This document shows positions 43,361-52,324 of a stretch of 64,000 bases of DNA, one piece after another. The notes beneath the pieces were generated by a model. It did no database searches. It saw nothing but the letters and a program-made list of their open reading frames with translations, and was not told the origin of the DNA. A program made the translations under genes and the position numbers. The stretch is from Chitinophaga filiformis (GTDB taxonomy: Bacteria > Bacteroidota > Bacteroidia > Chitinophagales > Chitinophagaceae), in the NCBI RefSeq assembly GCF_021646545.1, contig NZ_JAKIRP010000009.1, forward strand, positions 124,001 to 188,000, in the 5' to 3' direction. Position 1 is the first letter of the stretch. Every line of letters starts with the position of its first letter.

Positions 43361-44296
43361 ATGAGTAGTCCTGCAGTTTCAATATGTATACCGGCATACA
43401 AACAACCCGAGATGCTAAAACGCTGTCTTGACAGTATCCGGCAGCAGACATTTACCAACATAGAAGTGATCGTAACAGATGATAGTCCGGGCGATGAAGT
43501 CGAACGTCTGATCGACACTTATAAAGATATTCTTCCCATCCGCTATAAACGCAACGTGCCCGCTATGGGAACGCCGGAAAACTGGAATGAAGCCATTCGC
43601 CAGGCAAAGGGAAAGTATATTAAACTCATCCATCACGACGATTGGCTGGCAACACCCGATGCATTGCAAAAGCTGCACGATGCACTGGAGGCTGCCCCCG
43701 GAAGCGATTTTGCGTACGCAAGAGCGCTGTTGGTGTACGACGATGGGAAAGAATGGCTGTTGCCCATGAAGATCGAAAACCTCGACCGTGTGCGCCGGGA
43801 ACCGGAATATGTGATGGTCGTAAAACCAATATCCACACCCAGTGTTACGCTGTTCAGAAATAAGTTCATGTACGATAACCGCATGAAATGGATGGTGGAT
43901 ATAGATGGTTATATCCAGGAACTTTACCGTAATCCCGCCATCGTGTGTGTGAATGAACCACTCGTGAAAGTCGGTATTCATGCTTACCAGGTGACACAGG
44001 AATGCGAGAACAATAAAGACGTAGACGTAAAGGAACACATCCAGTTACTCGATAAGCTGCGCCCCGGATTATTAAGAAAGTGGTTGTATTATGACTACTT
44101 CTGGCGATTGCTACGCAGGTATGACATTCGTAGCAGCGCCGAATTGAACGCGCTGGCAAAGGGTTTTCCTGTACATCCTGAGCTTTATCGCATGGCGGCC
44201 CTCCAGTCAAAACTGCCGGCTTCTTTATGGAAAAAGGGCATTATTTCAAAAACTGGCATGTTTCTTTGTTATCTAACATCACTTTTAAAAAAATAA
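43361..44296 (+). CDS. Family 2 glycosyltransferase
   Basis: A 311-residue GT-A fold glycosyltransferase. The N-terminal VSICIPAYKQPEMLKRCLDSIRQQTFTNIEVIVTDDS is the GT2 nucleotide-sugar motif, and LIHHDDWL (about 88) holds the DxD-like metal site. The C-terminal half lacks membrane helices. The sugar donor cannot be deduced. The next GT2 gene starts 11 bp downstream, and the pair is convergent with the flippase gene. Confidence 0.88.
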   Translation: MSSPAVSICIPAYKQPEMLKRCLDSIRQQTFTNIEVIVTDDSPGDEVERLIDTYKDILPIRYKRNVPAMGTPENWNEAIRQAKGKYIKLIHHDDWLATPDALQKLHDALEAAPGSDFAYARALLVYDDGKEWLLPMKIENLDRVRREPEYVMVVKPISTPSVTLFRNKFMYDNRMKWMVDIDGYIQELYRNPAIVCVNEPLVKVGIHAYQVTQECENNKDVDVKEHIQLLDKLRPGLLRKWLYYDYFWRLLRRYDIRSSAELNALAKGFPVHPELYRMAALQSKLPASLWKKGIISKTGMFLCYLTSLLKK

Positions 44297-44307
44297 TCTG
44301 ATCCATA

Positions 44308-45108
44308 ATGTTGAATGAGCTGATCTCTGTCGTAATTCCGTGTTATAATGATGGCGCCTATCTGCATGAAGCGATTGCTTCTATCCGCAGGCAGGATTAT
44401 CCTAATTATGAGATCATTATTGTGAATGATGGTTCCACAGATGCCGCTACTTTAAAAGTGCTGGATGAAGTGGTAGCCCCGGATGTGCAGGTGCTGCACA
44501 AGGAAAACGGCAGAATGGCTTCCGCAAGGAATCATGGTATCAGACATGCAAAAGGAAAGATCATTGCGGCACTGGACTCAGATGATTACTTTGGCGATAC
44601 CTTTTTTAAGAAGGCAATGGCCATACTGGATGCCAACAAGGAAATAGGAGTGGTGACCTCTTATATCCAGTTGTTTGGCGCTGAAAAGCTGGTATCCAAA
44701 CCACGAGGCGGAACAGCCGTTAACTTCCTGTTCGGTAATCAATGCCCTGCCTGTGCAATTTACAGAAGAGAATGCTGGGAAGATATCGGCGGCTTTGATG
44801 AAGCGATGAAACTGGGATATGAGGACTGGGAGTTTTATATCCGCGTGACCCGCCAGGGATGGAAGATAGAAGTGATCCCCGAAAGACTGCTGTTCTACAG
44901 GCAGACCAAAAAATCGACCTACCGTAATGATACCCGCCCGAATGTAGTAGAACTGGTAGACTACATCGTCAACAAACACCAGGATTGGTACCTGGATATG
45001 ATCAAACAGCTGATAGTACGCCGGGAAGTGATCTATACTGAAAGCAGGATCTCTTACCAGAACATTTTTAAAATGTTGAAGAACAGACTGCTTGGGAAGT
45101 ATAAATAG
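44308..45108 (+). CDS. Family 2 glycosyltransferase
   Basis: 266 residues. LISVVIPCYNDGAYLHEAIASIRRQDYPNYEIIIVNDGSTD is a textbook GT2 start, with AALDSDDYFGD as the metal site and GGFDEAMKLGYEDWEFYIRV as the acceptor/catalytic ED segment. It probably adds one sugar in the same surface polysaccharide as its neighbours. Its stop is immediately followed, with no spacer, by the stop of the opposite-strand flippase. Confidence 0.9.
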   Translation: MLNELISVVIPCYNDGAYLHEAIASIRRQDYPNYEIIIVNDGSTDAATLKVLDEVVAPDVQVLHKENGRMASARNHGIRHAKGKIIAALDSDDYFGDTFFKKAMAILDANKEIGVVTSYIQLFGAEKLVSKPRGGTAVNFLFGNQCPACAIYRRECWEDIGGFDEAMKLGYEDWEFYIRVTRQGWKIEVIPERLLFYRQTKKSTYRNDTRPNVVELVDYIVNKHQDWYLDMIKQLIVRREVIYTESRISYQNIFKMLKNRLLGKYK

Positions 45109-46605
45109 TTATGGTCTTCCCATTTTACTGCTGATAAGGGATATACCCTTTTTATACAGTATGGTGATATCTTCTGAGAGGTTCAGCCTGATGACCAGAA
45201 ATCCGTAGATGCCTGCAAATACCAATGTCCGGACGATCATATTCAGAAGTGGTATGGAAATATTGATCAGCCGGCTCACAATAAAATACAGCGATAGCGT
45301 TAGTATAATTGAATACAGCGTTTGTCTGGTAAACGGCTGCATGTTATAGTTTTTCAGGAGGAAGAGGTAGCGGATCCCATTGTAGATTGTCAGGGATATC
45401 AGCTGCGCTACACCAGCTCCCATAATACCATAAGTCTTTACAAAATAATAGTTCAGTGGCAATGTTAATGCGAGCAGGATGAGGTGCGATTGCAATTCAA
45501 AACGCCAGCGCGGTGAAGTGGAAATTACCTGTGAGTTTAACCCTGTACCCAATTCGATGATCTTCGTGATACCTAGTATGAGTACTAATGGTTTGCCTTC
45601 GTGATAGATTGCGGGCAACTTAAGGAAATCAAAGGCATCATCCAGGTTCAGCCAGATAACAGAAAATATAAAGGAAGAAAAGATCAGCAGATTAATCGAG
45701 GACTTCGTATAAACGTTGGCAATGTTTGCCATATCATTATCCTTCCATGATTGGGCGATGATCGGTACTCCTATGCTGATCATACTTCTTTGCGGTACGT
45801 CTATTACAGTACAGATATAAGTAGCCAGTGTAAATACGGCAGCAAATTCCAGTCCTTTGAAACTGGAGATCAGGATGGAATCAATGGTGAGGCTGATAAT
45901 AGTAATTACATTGCTGGCAAAGATGAATGCCGTGAAACGTAACATCTGTTTTCCAAGGTCTTTTGTAACCTGGCTGGGAAGTCTGCCCAACGGCAATTGT
46001 TTCTTATACCAGAAGTAAAAAATTAATCCGCAGAACGTCACGGCATATGTAAATCCGAAGATGTTCATGAAGGTATGGAAGCGGATCAGGCCAAAGATGA
46101 AAGCCAGCACTATAATAGTGTGAAACACGCGGAATACGACCTCTTTCATGAAGTTGGAAAGAATGGTCTTATGCTGATTCCATGCATGCACTTCCATGAT
46201 CTGAAAGCCCAGGAAGAAAAAAACAAGCGGATAGCTGATGTAAAAATATTCCACCAGCAAGGGCGATTTTCCGGAGAACTTACGGATAATCAGCGGTTCC
46301 AGGAAATACGAACCCGCAAATACAATGAGTATCCCGATGCCGCCCAATGCAAATGCGAGCGTGAGCAGGTCCATTTTCTTCTGTGGAAGCGCCCTGTAGT
46401 AAGGATAGTATCGTGCCACCAGGGTCGGAATACCTAGACAGGCAACACTGGTCATCAGGGTAGAGATCTCGAAAAGTGTACGGGTAAGGCCGTTTTCTGC
46501 GGGCGCGAAGTATTTTGTCATCAGGTAGATGTTGATCGCACCCAGAATGAATCCAAAATATGTATAAATCGAAGAAACGAGGCTCTTAGTCCTTACAACA
46601 CCCAT
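45109..46605 (-). CDS. Polysaccharide flippase (Wzx/MATE-like)
   Basis: A 498-residue integral membrane protein with about 12-14 hydrophobic segments and the polysaccharide-synthesis (MVF/Wzx) pattern: IYTYFGFILGAINIYLMTKYFAPAENGLTRTLFEISTLMT at the N-terminus and the long C-terminal helices. It would flip lipid-linked oligosaccharide across the inner membrane. It is encoded opposite to the glycosyltransferases on both sides, head-to-head with the GT2 at 46723. No Wzy polymerase or initiating transferase is in the window. Confidence 0.85.
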   Translation of the reverse strand: MGVVRTKSLVSSIYTYFGFILGAINIYLMTKYFAPAENGLTRTLFEISTLMTSVACLGIPTLVARYYPYYRALPQKKMDLLTLAFALGGIGILIVFAGSYFLEPLIIRKFSGKSPLLVEYFYISYPLVFFFLGFQIMEVHAWNQHKTILSNFMKEVVFRVFHTIIVLAFIFGLIRFHTFMNIFGFTYAVTFCGLIFYFWYKKQLPLGRLPSQVTKDLGKQMLRFTAFIFASNVITIISLTIDSILISSFKGLEFAAVFTLATYICTVIDVPQRSMISIGVPIIAQSWKDNDMANIANVYTKSSINLLIFSSFIFSVIWLNLDDAFDFLKLPAIYHEGKPLVLILGITKIIELGTGLNSQVISTSPRWRFELQSHLILLALTLPLNYYFVKTYGIMGAGVAQLISLTIYNGIRYLFLLKNYNMQPFTRQTLYSIILTLSLYFIVSRLINISIPLLNMIVRTLVFAGIYGFLVIRLNLSEDITILYKKGISLISSKMGRP

Positions 46606-46722
46606 ATAACACTAGTCTGTTTGACCCACTAAGATATTTATATTTTTAGATTAAGGAGACCTTTCATATAATATTGCCGCATATTTTTTATCTTGAGGGT
46701 TTACTTTATTTTCGCCCTGCAT

Positions 46723-47727
46723 ATGGATTTGTCTGTCATCATTGTGAATTATAAGAGCAGCCGCCTCATTCTGGATTGTATCAGCACTATTGTGGCAGAG
46801 ACAACCGCTATTAGCTATGAGGTGATTGTAGTGGATAATGCTTCCGGTGATAACAGCGAGCAACTGATCACATATGCCTTCCCTTTTGTGCAGTTCCTGC
46901 AGATGGGCTACAATGCAGGTTTTTCCCGTGCCAACAATATGGGTTTACGTGCCGCAAAGGGCGATTACCTGTTACTGCTGAATCCTGATACACTGATCCT
47001 CGATCATGCATTAGACCGTTGCGTACAACGGTTTGCAGAAAGCAAGCTGGTTGCCTGTGGTGTACAGCAGCTGAACGCTGATCGCTCATTGCAGATATCG
47101 GGCAACTACTTCATGAAAGGCGGGCTCAATCACCTGCTGCCATTGCCCTACTGGGGAAAAGTGATCCGCTGGGCAGGTTATCAGCTGAAAACCAAAGTGC
47201 CCAACGTGCAGGAGGCCAGTACAGAACATCATGTAGACTGGATCAGCGGGGCTTTCCTGATGGTGAAACGCAGTTCGCTCGAAAAGGCAGGTTATATGGA
47301 CGAAGATTTCTTCCTGTATGCGGAAGAAGTAGAGTGGTGCAGTCGCCTGCGTAAACTGGGGCCCCTGGCTATTTTCGGAGATATTAATATCATACATCTT
47401 CAGGGTGAAACGACCGGCGACGCATTCGGCTCTGATGAGAAGGGTTATTACGGATTGTATGACAGGAAAGGATTACAGCTGATGTTGTCCAATCATGTAA
47501 GGGTACGTAAGCAGTTCGGTGTAATGTGGTATTTTATTCTTCTGCTCAATTATTCATTCGCAGTGCCGGTATTTTTCTTCGGCAGTATATTCGAGAATTT
47601 ATTCAAGGGACGAAACCCTTTCAGATACATGCCGCAGGTATGGGGATTAACGAAAAATGTCTTCCAGCTGTGGGTGATGACACCGACGATTATCCGTAAC
47701 AAACCGCATTTCTATAAGGTGTTGTAA
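46723..47727 (+). CDS. Family 2 glycosyltransferase (rhamnosyltransferase-like)
   Basis: About 334 residues from the ATG at 46723; the upstream TTG is rejected because MDLSVIIVNYKSSRLILDCI is the canonical GT2 start. LLLLNPDTLI is the metal site, followed by DWISGAFLMVKRSSLEKAGYMDEDFFLYAEEVEWCSRLRKLG, the WbbL/rhamnosyltransferase-like acceptor region. One or two hydrophobic helices near residue 265 may associate it with the membrane. It is divergent from the flippase; a hairpin repeat follows its stop. Confidence 0.9.
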   Translation: MDLSVIIVNYKSSRLILDCISTIVAETTAISYEVIVVDNASGDNSEQLITYAFPFVQFLQMGYNAGFSRANNMGLRAAKGDYLLLLNPDTLILDHALDRCVQRFAESKLVACGVQQLNADRSLQISGNYFMKGGLNHLLPLPYWGKVIRWAGYQLKTKVPNVQEASTEHHVDWISGAFLMVKRSSLEKAGYMDEDFFLYAEEVEWCSRLRKLGPLAIFGDINIIHLQGETTGDAFGSDEKGYYGLYDRKGLQLMLSNHVRVRKQFGVMWYFILLLNYSFAVPVFFFGSIFENLFKGRNPFRYMPQVWGLTKNVFQLWVMTPTIIRNKPHFYKVL

Positions 47728-47741
47728 TGTTATATTCCCAT

Positions 47742-47793
47742 ATTCCCCGGGTTGCACCCGGGGCTACAAACACACGGCTCCGTCAGGAGCCGA
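47742..47793. repeat. Capped hairpin element, single copy e
   Basis: Hairpin A ccccgggt-tgc-acccgggg (47745-47763), the linker ctacaaacac (47764-47773) and the cap hairpin cggctcc-gtca-ggagccg (47775-47792). This is the simplest copy and defines the element. It lies 17 bp after a plus-strand GT2 stop and before a convergent GT2, where it may also act as a transcription barrier. Confidence 0.8.
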
Positions 47794-47909
47794 TTATGTT
47801 TTGTTAAATATGTTATTGTAATGTGACAACTATTGAATAAGTCCGGTAAACCCGCTCGTACCAGTTTCCGCCGGATACTATCGCATCTGCCCCAGGCCAG
47901 TACTTATGC

Positions 47910-48839
47910 TTACGCTTCCTGCTTATGCACCGGCTCCCAATATCCTTTCAGCACATCGATCCTGAATTGAATCACCGGCCATGACTTGGCTGGTCTTCCC
48001 TGTAATAAGTAGTATCCACCTATCACAACAGAGGCTCCCAGTTTAAACAGGTATTCCAGGCTTTTCTTATGCACAGCCATGCCTCCCTTCGTCACCATGC
48101 GCACCTTCTCTCCACGGCCAATACCGGACGCGACACGGTACATATATTCGGATGTGAGCTTCTTCACTTCCACCACGTGATGTACAATTACTGATGGATC
48201 GTAGTAGATGATGCCGCCTCTTTCTATCAGCTTGTAAAAGAATTCCTTACCCTCACCACCTACGCGCAAGGTACCTTTCACGCCCGGCAGACTGGTATTA
48301 AAACCACCTACGGCAAAGAAGTCATCGCGACGCACTATCATATTGGATTCCAATGGATAGCGTCCATTATCGAAAGGTTTCGCTACAGGACTGTAATCGA
48401 AGTTGCCCACCAGCGAAGAGACATAATGAGACATCCATTTCGGCTCTGACGGAATATAGCGTGGAATGATACGGCCGCCCAGGCCTGTAGCATCCGGATG
48501 TTGTTCAAAGAAGGTGATGATATTCTGCAGATATCCCGGCATCGCTACTGCATCATCATCCATACAGCAGATCAGGGCCCCGCGAGATTTTTCTGCACCG
48601 GTATTCCGCGCATAGGACGCACCCTGGCGGGTTTCCAGGTAGTAATACAGCTGCATATCAGGGTGTTCAGCAATATATGCCTTTACCTTGGCAGCGGTAT
48701 TATCTTTACTGTTATTATCGACCACGATCACCTCATAGCGTTGTTTATCAATATCCTGTTTATACAGACTATCGATGGCCTCAATGATATAGGCTTCTCT
48801 GTTATACGAACATATGACTATCGATATTGCTATTTGCAT
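47910..48839 (-). CDS. Family 2 glycosyltransferase
   Basis: 309 residues: AISIVICSYNREAYIIEAIDSLYKQ at the start, VVDNNSKDNT, the metal site LICCMDDDAVAMPGYL (about 92-107), and FNTSLPGVKGTLRVGGEGKEFFYKLIERGG as the acceptor-side motif. A hydrophobic stretch near 270 could be a membrane contact. It is convergent with the preceding GT2 and separated from it by the hairpin element. The donor sugar is unknown. Confidence 0.88.
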   Translation of the reverse strand: MQIAISIVICSYNREAYIIEAIDSLYKQDIDKQRYEVIVVDNNSKDNTAAKVKAYIAEHPDMQLYYYLETRQGASYARNTGAEKSRGALICCMDDDAVAMPGYLQNIITFFEQHPDATGLGGRIIPRYIPSEPKWMSHYVSSLVGNFDYSPVAKPFDNGRYPLESNMIVRRDDFFAVGGFNTSLPGVKGTLRVGGEGKEFFYKLIERGGIIYYDPSVIVHHVVEVKKLTSEYMYRVASGIGRGEKVRMVTKGGMAVHKKSLEYLFKLGASVVIGGYYLLQGRPAKSWPVIQFRIDVLKGYWEPVHKQEA

Positions 48840-48912
48840 GAATTAGTTTCCTTTTTTATTTAATTCCACACAGGGAAAGCAAAATAACTGTAATTTATCC
48901 GAAATTTCAATA

Positions 48913-49194
48913 ATGGGGCGGTTACGATTCTTTTTGAAGGTGGCATTTATCTGCAACATCTGTTTTCTGTTGGCGGAGGCATCTTACTACATCGACTTCA
49001 GGGGCACTACGCCTGAGTTGCTGAAATACGTACTGCTGATGGGCATTGTAATCTCTTTTCCGCTGAACCTGCTGACATTACTCGTAGCTTCCATTATGTT
49101 GTACAGGCGTAAAATAACCTGGGCAGCGCTTCCTCCCTTTGTATTTATTGTGAACACTATAATTTTAATCGTGCAATTTTATTTCCTATTCTAA
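48913..49194 (+). CDS. Small three-helix membrane protein, unknown
   Basis: 93 residues, mostly hydrophobic, with three predicted membrane segments (about 5-25, 37-62, 70-92) separated by basic loops (MLYRRKITW). No family is recognised. Its stop codon is immediately followed by the ATG of the queuosine-precursor transporter gene, so the two are translationally adjacent and likely co-expressed. It could be an accessory subunit, but there is no direct evidence. Confidence 0.7.
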   Translation: MGRLRFFLKVAFICNICFLLAEASYYIDFRGTTPELLKYVLLMGIVISFPLNLLTLLVASIMLYRRKITWAALPPFVFIVNTIILIVQFYFLF

Positions 49195-49977
49195 ATGGTA
49201 CACAACATTCTAAAAGACAGACCAACTAAACTTTTCATCTTCTTTTGCAGCTTTTTCGTAGCTAATGCGCTGATAGCAGAATGTATCGGCGGGAAGATCT
49301 TTTCGCTGGAGAAACTGTTCGGTTTTCCCGTACATACCTTCACGGTGTTTGGTCAAAGCGGATTATCCTTCAATCTTACGTGCGGCGTATTATTATGGCC
49401 CCTGGAGTTTGTCATGACAGACATTGTCAACGAGTATTACGGTCCTAAAGCAGTGAAGCGGATCTCCTACATTGCTGTAGCGCTGATCAGTTATGCCTTT
49501 ATCATGTTTTATGTATCCGTGTCAGTGCCGCCGGCCGATTTCTGGATCGGCACCGGTGCAGAAAGAGGTATCCCCAATATGCAGTCAGCTTTTGGTGGAA
49601 TCTTTGGTCAGGGTATGTGGATCATTATCGGTAGTATCACGGCATTCCTGGTAAGCCAGTTGATAGATGTTGCGGTATTCCATCGCATCAAACGTGCTAC
49701 AGGTGAAAAACATGTATGGCTGAGGGCAACCGGATCAACGGTGGTATCGCAGCTGGTAGACAGTTTTATCGTATTGTATATTGCCTTTAAACTGGGAAGT
49801 AACTGGAGCTGGCAGCTGGTGCTGGCAGTGTGTGTGGTGAATTATATCTACAAGTTCACCGTTGCCATCTTACTCACTCCTTTGATCTACTTTATTGAAG
49901 GACGTATTGAAAATTATTTAGGCAAGGAAACTGCGGCCAGCATGAAAGCAGCCGCTATGGGCAAGACGGCGGAATAA
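49195..49977 (+). CDS. yhhQ: Queuosine precursor transporter (YhhQ/VUT family)
   Basis: A 260-residue ECF-type S-component-like protein with six membrane segments. Family signatures include SFFVANALIAECIGGKIF, LWPLEFVMTDIVNEYYGPKAVKRISY, and SQLIDVAVFHRIKRATG...WLRATGSTVVSQLVDSFIVLYIAF. In Escherichia coli, YhhQ imports the queuosine precursors preQ0/preQ1. It starts directly at the stop of the small membrane protein. The convergent Nudix gene lies 10 bp away. Confidence 0.9.
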   Translation: MVHNILKDRPTKLFIFFCSFFVANALIAECIGGKIFSLEKLFGFPVHTFTVFGQSGLSFNLTCGVLLWPLEFVMTDIVNEYYGPKAVKRISYIAVALISYAFIMFYVSVSVPPADFWIGTGAERGIPNMQSAFGGIFGQGMWIIIGSITAFLVSQLIDVAVFHRIKRATGEKHVWLRATGSTVVSQLVDSFIVLYIAFKLGSNWSWQLVLAVCVVNYIYKFTVAILLTPLIYFIEGRIENYLGKETAASMKAAAMGKTAE

Positions 49978-49987
49978 CGCATTATTT

Positions 49988-50431
49988 TCAGTAGCGCAGT
50001 TTCACAAGATCAGCTACTACTTTATCAATGGGAAGGGTAACTGCTTCGGCGGAAAACTCTTCCCAGTTTATCCATCTGGCTCCTTCCACATCTGTTTTAT
50101 CTTCCGGAATGGGGAAGTCAAAGGGTTTGTCCAGCACTGGGAAACTGGTTGCCGATAAAGGTTTTACGAGGTAATAGATAGAAATGATCTGGGAATTATC
50201 GCCAAAAGCAGAAAGCTGGAAGAAATCGGTGGTATAGATATGTTCTATAACCTCCACTTCAAGTCCCAGTTCCTCCTGGAATTCCCGCACCACACATTGT
50301 AATGTGCCTTCTCCGAATTCCAGTCCGCCACCGGGGAATTTAGTATAAAATCCGCCACGGATATATTCATCAGTAACGAGCACCTGTTTCTGCTCATTCA
50401 TCATTATTCCGTATACGCGAACATTAAACAT
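49988..50431 (-). CDS. Nudix hydrolase
   Basis: 147 residues with an intact Nudix box GGLEFGEGTLQCVVREFQEELGL (G-x5-E-x7-REUxEExGU pattern, about 35-57). These enzymes hydrolyse nucleoside diphosphates linked to another moiety; the substrate cannot be read from sequence. It begins 3 bp after the corA stop on the same strand, indicating a two-gene operon, corA first. Confidence 0.9.
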   Translation of the reverse strand: MFNVRVYGIMMNEQKQVLVTDEYIRGGFYTKFPGGGLEFGEGTLQCVVREFQEELGLEVEVIEHIYTTDFFQLSAFGDNSQIISIYYLVKPLSATSFPVLDKPFDFPIPEDKTDVEGARWINWEEFSAEAVTLPIDKVVADLVKLRY

Positions 50432-50434
50432 TGT

Positions 50435-51373
50435 TTAAAACCATTTCTTCTTCATGAAATACCAGCTCATGATCACGGAGATGACGATAGACAGTATGAC
50501 CGGAATATAGAACGCGTGTGCCGAGTGGGCAAACGGGATCTCTACGTTCATACCGTAAATGCTGGCTACCAATACGGGGAAGGTCAGCACGATGGTTATG
50601 GACGTCAGGCGTTTCATGACCAGGTTCAGGTTATTGGAGATGATGCTCGCAAAGGCATCCATTGAGCTGCTGAGGATGTTGGTATAGACGTTGGCCATTT
50701 CCAGCGCCTGTGAAGTGTCTACGATCAGGTCATGCAGGAATTCCTTCTCATCTTCATTCAATCCCAGGAAATTGGTACGCTCGATCTTCATGAGCAATAG
50801 TTCATTACTGCGAAGGGCAGTAAGGAAATACACCAGGCTTTTCTGGATCCGCATAATGTAGAGCAACTCTTCGTTACGGTTACTGTCATACAGTTTTTGT
50901 TCCAGGATATTCCTGCGCTGGTTGATCTCTTTCAGGTAATCCAGGAAGTTCATGGTCACCTTTTCGAAGATCTTCAGCACCATCATATTCCTTTTTTCAG
51001 GATGACGGTTATGGAAAGTATTCAGGAAGCGGTTGATAGCTGCATTGTCGAATGAGTTAACTGTCAGGATCTGATTGTGCGTAAGGATGATAACGATGGG
51101 GATTGTAATGTAATAGGCATCGCTTTCGTTGATGGAATTATTTTCCGTAGGCGTTTTGATGACAATCAGCTTTACGTTATCCTCCAGTTCATAACGGGAC
51201 TTCTCATCGATATCGAGAGAGTCGGTGAGGAAGTCAAGGGGGATATCCAGTTCTTCTGAAAGTTGTTCGAATTCAGACTGTTTCAGGGGAGGGGTAATGT
51301 TCACCCATGCCCCATTCTCAGGACTTGATATTTCTACCGTACGCGCATCTATATTTTTGAAATATTGAATCAT
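50435..51373 (-). CDS. corA: CorA-family divalent cation transporter
   Basis: A 312-residue pentameric Mg2+ (or Co2+/Ni2+) channel protein. A large cytoplasmic N-terminal alpha/beta domain with a long stalk helix is followed by two membrane helices near the C-terminus, the first ending in the selectivity motif YGMNVEIPF (Gly-Met-Asn). The basic tail MKKKWF is typical. The promoter overlaps the end of dapF, giving independent transcription, and the ATG is 7 bases from the -7 box. Confidence 0.93.
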   Translation of the reverse strand: MIQYFKNIDARTVEISSPENGAWVNITPPLKQSEFEQLSEELDIPLDFLTDSLDIDEKSRYELEDNVKLIVIKTPTENNSINESDAYYITIPIVIILTHNQILTVNSFDNAAINRFLNTFHNRHPEKRNMMVLKIFEKVTMNFLDYLKEINQRRNILEQKLYDSNRNEELLYIMRIQKSLVYFLTALRSNELLLMKIERTNFLGLNEDEKEFLHDLIVDTSQALEMANVYTNILSSSMDAFASIISNNLNLVMKRLTSITIVLTFPVLVASIYGMNVEIPFAHSAHAFYIPVILSIVISVIMSWYFMKKKWF

Positions 51374-51380
51374 CCGGCCG

Positions 51381-51409
51381 CAAAGGTAGATTAATTAAAG
51401 TTACTACAA
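51381..51409 (-). promoter_or_regulatory. Promoter of corA-Nudix
   Basis: On the minus strand, TTG (51407-51409), 18 bases, then TACCTTTG (51381-51388), a perfect TAnnTTTG box. It ends 7 bases before the corA ATG, so the transcript should have almost no leader. The -33 element lies inside the last codons of dapF. Confidence 0.65.
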
Positions 51410-52186
51410 TGTGATATTTCCCTCAAAAACAAGGGTTGCGGGTCCGCAGAGCCAGATATTGTTGTAGGAGCGTTCACCGGTTTTGGTGAAACGTACTTCC
51501 AGTTTTCCTCCCAATGTCTGCACGGGTATAACATATTCTTTTTCCTCCTGGCCTGCAGTCATCAGGGCTGCGGCAGTGACGCCGGTACCACAGGAATAGG
51601 TCTCATCTTCCACGCCGCGTTCATAGGTACGAACGAAGATGCCCTGTTCCAGGGGCTGAACAAAATTGACGTTGGTGCCTTCTTTTGCAAAGCGGTCATT
51701 ATAGCGGATCTGTCTTCCTTCGGTGAATACGTCTACGGCCTGTACATCTTCTACAAACTTAACGAAGTGAGGAGAGCCGGTATTGAGATAGGAATAGAGG
51801 GAACCTAATTCCACGCCATTCACATCCTGCATTTTCAGGTTCACCCAGCTGTCGCCTTTGAGGGTAGCTTCATGAGGACCATCTACCGCCAGAAAACTGA
51901 GTTTCTCACCATTGAGACCCATTTTACGGGCGAAAGCCACCAGGCAGCGGCCACCGTTACCGCACATACTGCTTTCACGGCCGTCAGCGTTGTAATATTT
52001 CATTCCGAAATCATAACCTTCCTGGGTATTGAGGAGCATCAGTCCATCTGCCCCGATACCGAAACGCCGGTCGCACAGAAAATGTACCTGCTCTTCCGTC
52101 AAAAAGTTATACTCGCCATTCCGGTTGTCCATGATCACGAAGTCATTGCCGGTTCCCTGGTATTTGTAGAAATGAATTGCTGACAT
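51404..52186 (-). CDS. dapF: Diaminopimelate epimerase
   Basis: About 260 residues from the ATG at 52186. The longer upstream frame is rejected because family members begin at IHFYKYQGTGNDFVIMDN. DapF interconverts LL- and meso-diaminopimelate for lysine and peptidoglycan, using two cysteines as acid/base: one in SMCGNGGRC and one in YSCGTGVTAAA, both present. The gene stands alone, with its own promoter 6 bases from the start codon and corA downstream with a separate promoter. Confidence 0.95.
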   Translation of the reverse strand: MSAIHFYKYQGTGNDFVIMDNRNGEYNFLTEEQVHFLCDRRFGIGADGLMLLNTQEGYDFGMKYYNADGRESSMCGNGGRCLVAFARKMGLNGEKLSFLAVDGPHEATLKGDSWVNLKMQDVNGVELGSLYSYLNTGSPHFVKFVEDVQAVDVFTEGRQIRYNDRFAKEGTNVNFVQPLEQGIFVRTYERGVEDETYSCGTGVTAAALMTAGQEEKEYVIPVQTLGGKLEVRFTKTGERSYNNIWLCGPATLVFEGNITL

Positions 52187-52192
52187 AATGCG

Positions 52193-52221
52193 CAAAAGTA
52201 AGTCTTTTAAATGATAGTCAA
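52193..52221 (-). promoter_or_regulatory. Promoter of dapF
   Basis: On the minus strand, TTG (52219-52221), 18 bases, then TACTTTTG (52193-52200), a perfect TAnnTTTG match. It ends 6 bases before the ATG, again predicting a leaderless or near-leaderless mRNA. Confidence 0.6.
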
Positions 52222-52233
52222 TAGCCCATACAG

Positions 52234-52267
52234 AACAGGCCCTGGAACCTTGGTACCAGGGCCTGTT
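52234..52267 (-). terminator. Hairpin between the nucleoside phosphorylase and dapF
   Basis: A 12-bp perfect stem aacaggccctgg (52234-52245) / ccagggcctgtt (52256-52267) with a 10-base loop. There is no strong U-run, so termination is inferred from its position between two minus-strand genes with separate promoters. Confidence 0.55.
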
Positions 52268-52324
52268 GTTTGACATGGTCAACTGTTGAAGGCTGACAAA
52301 GTCAAGTTTAAGGAGGATTGATAA

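Noticed and set aside
52187..52282. Upstream extension of dapF
   Set aside because: The family begins at the IHFYKYQGTGNDF segment, and the -7/-33 promoter lies within the extension, so translation there is impossible from that promoter.
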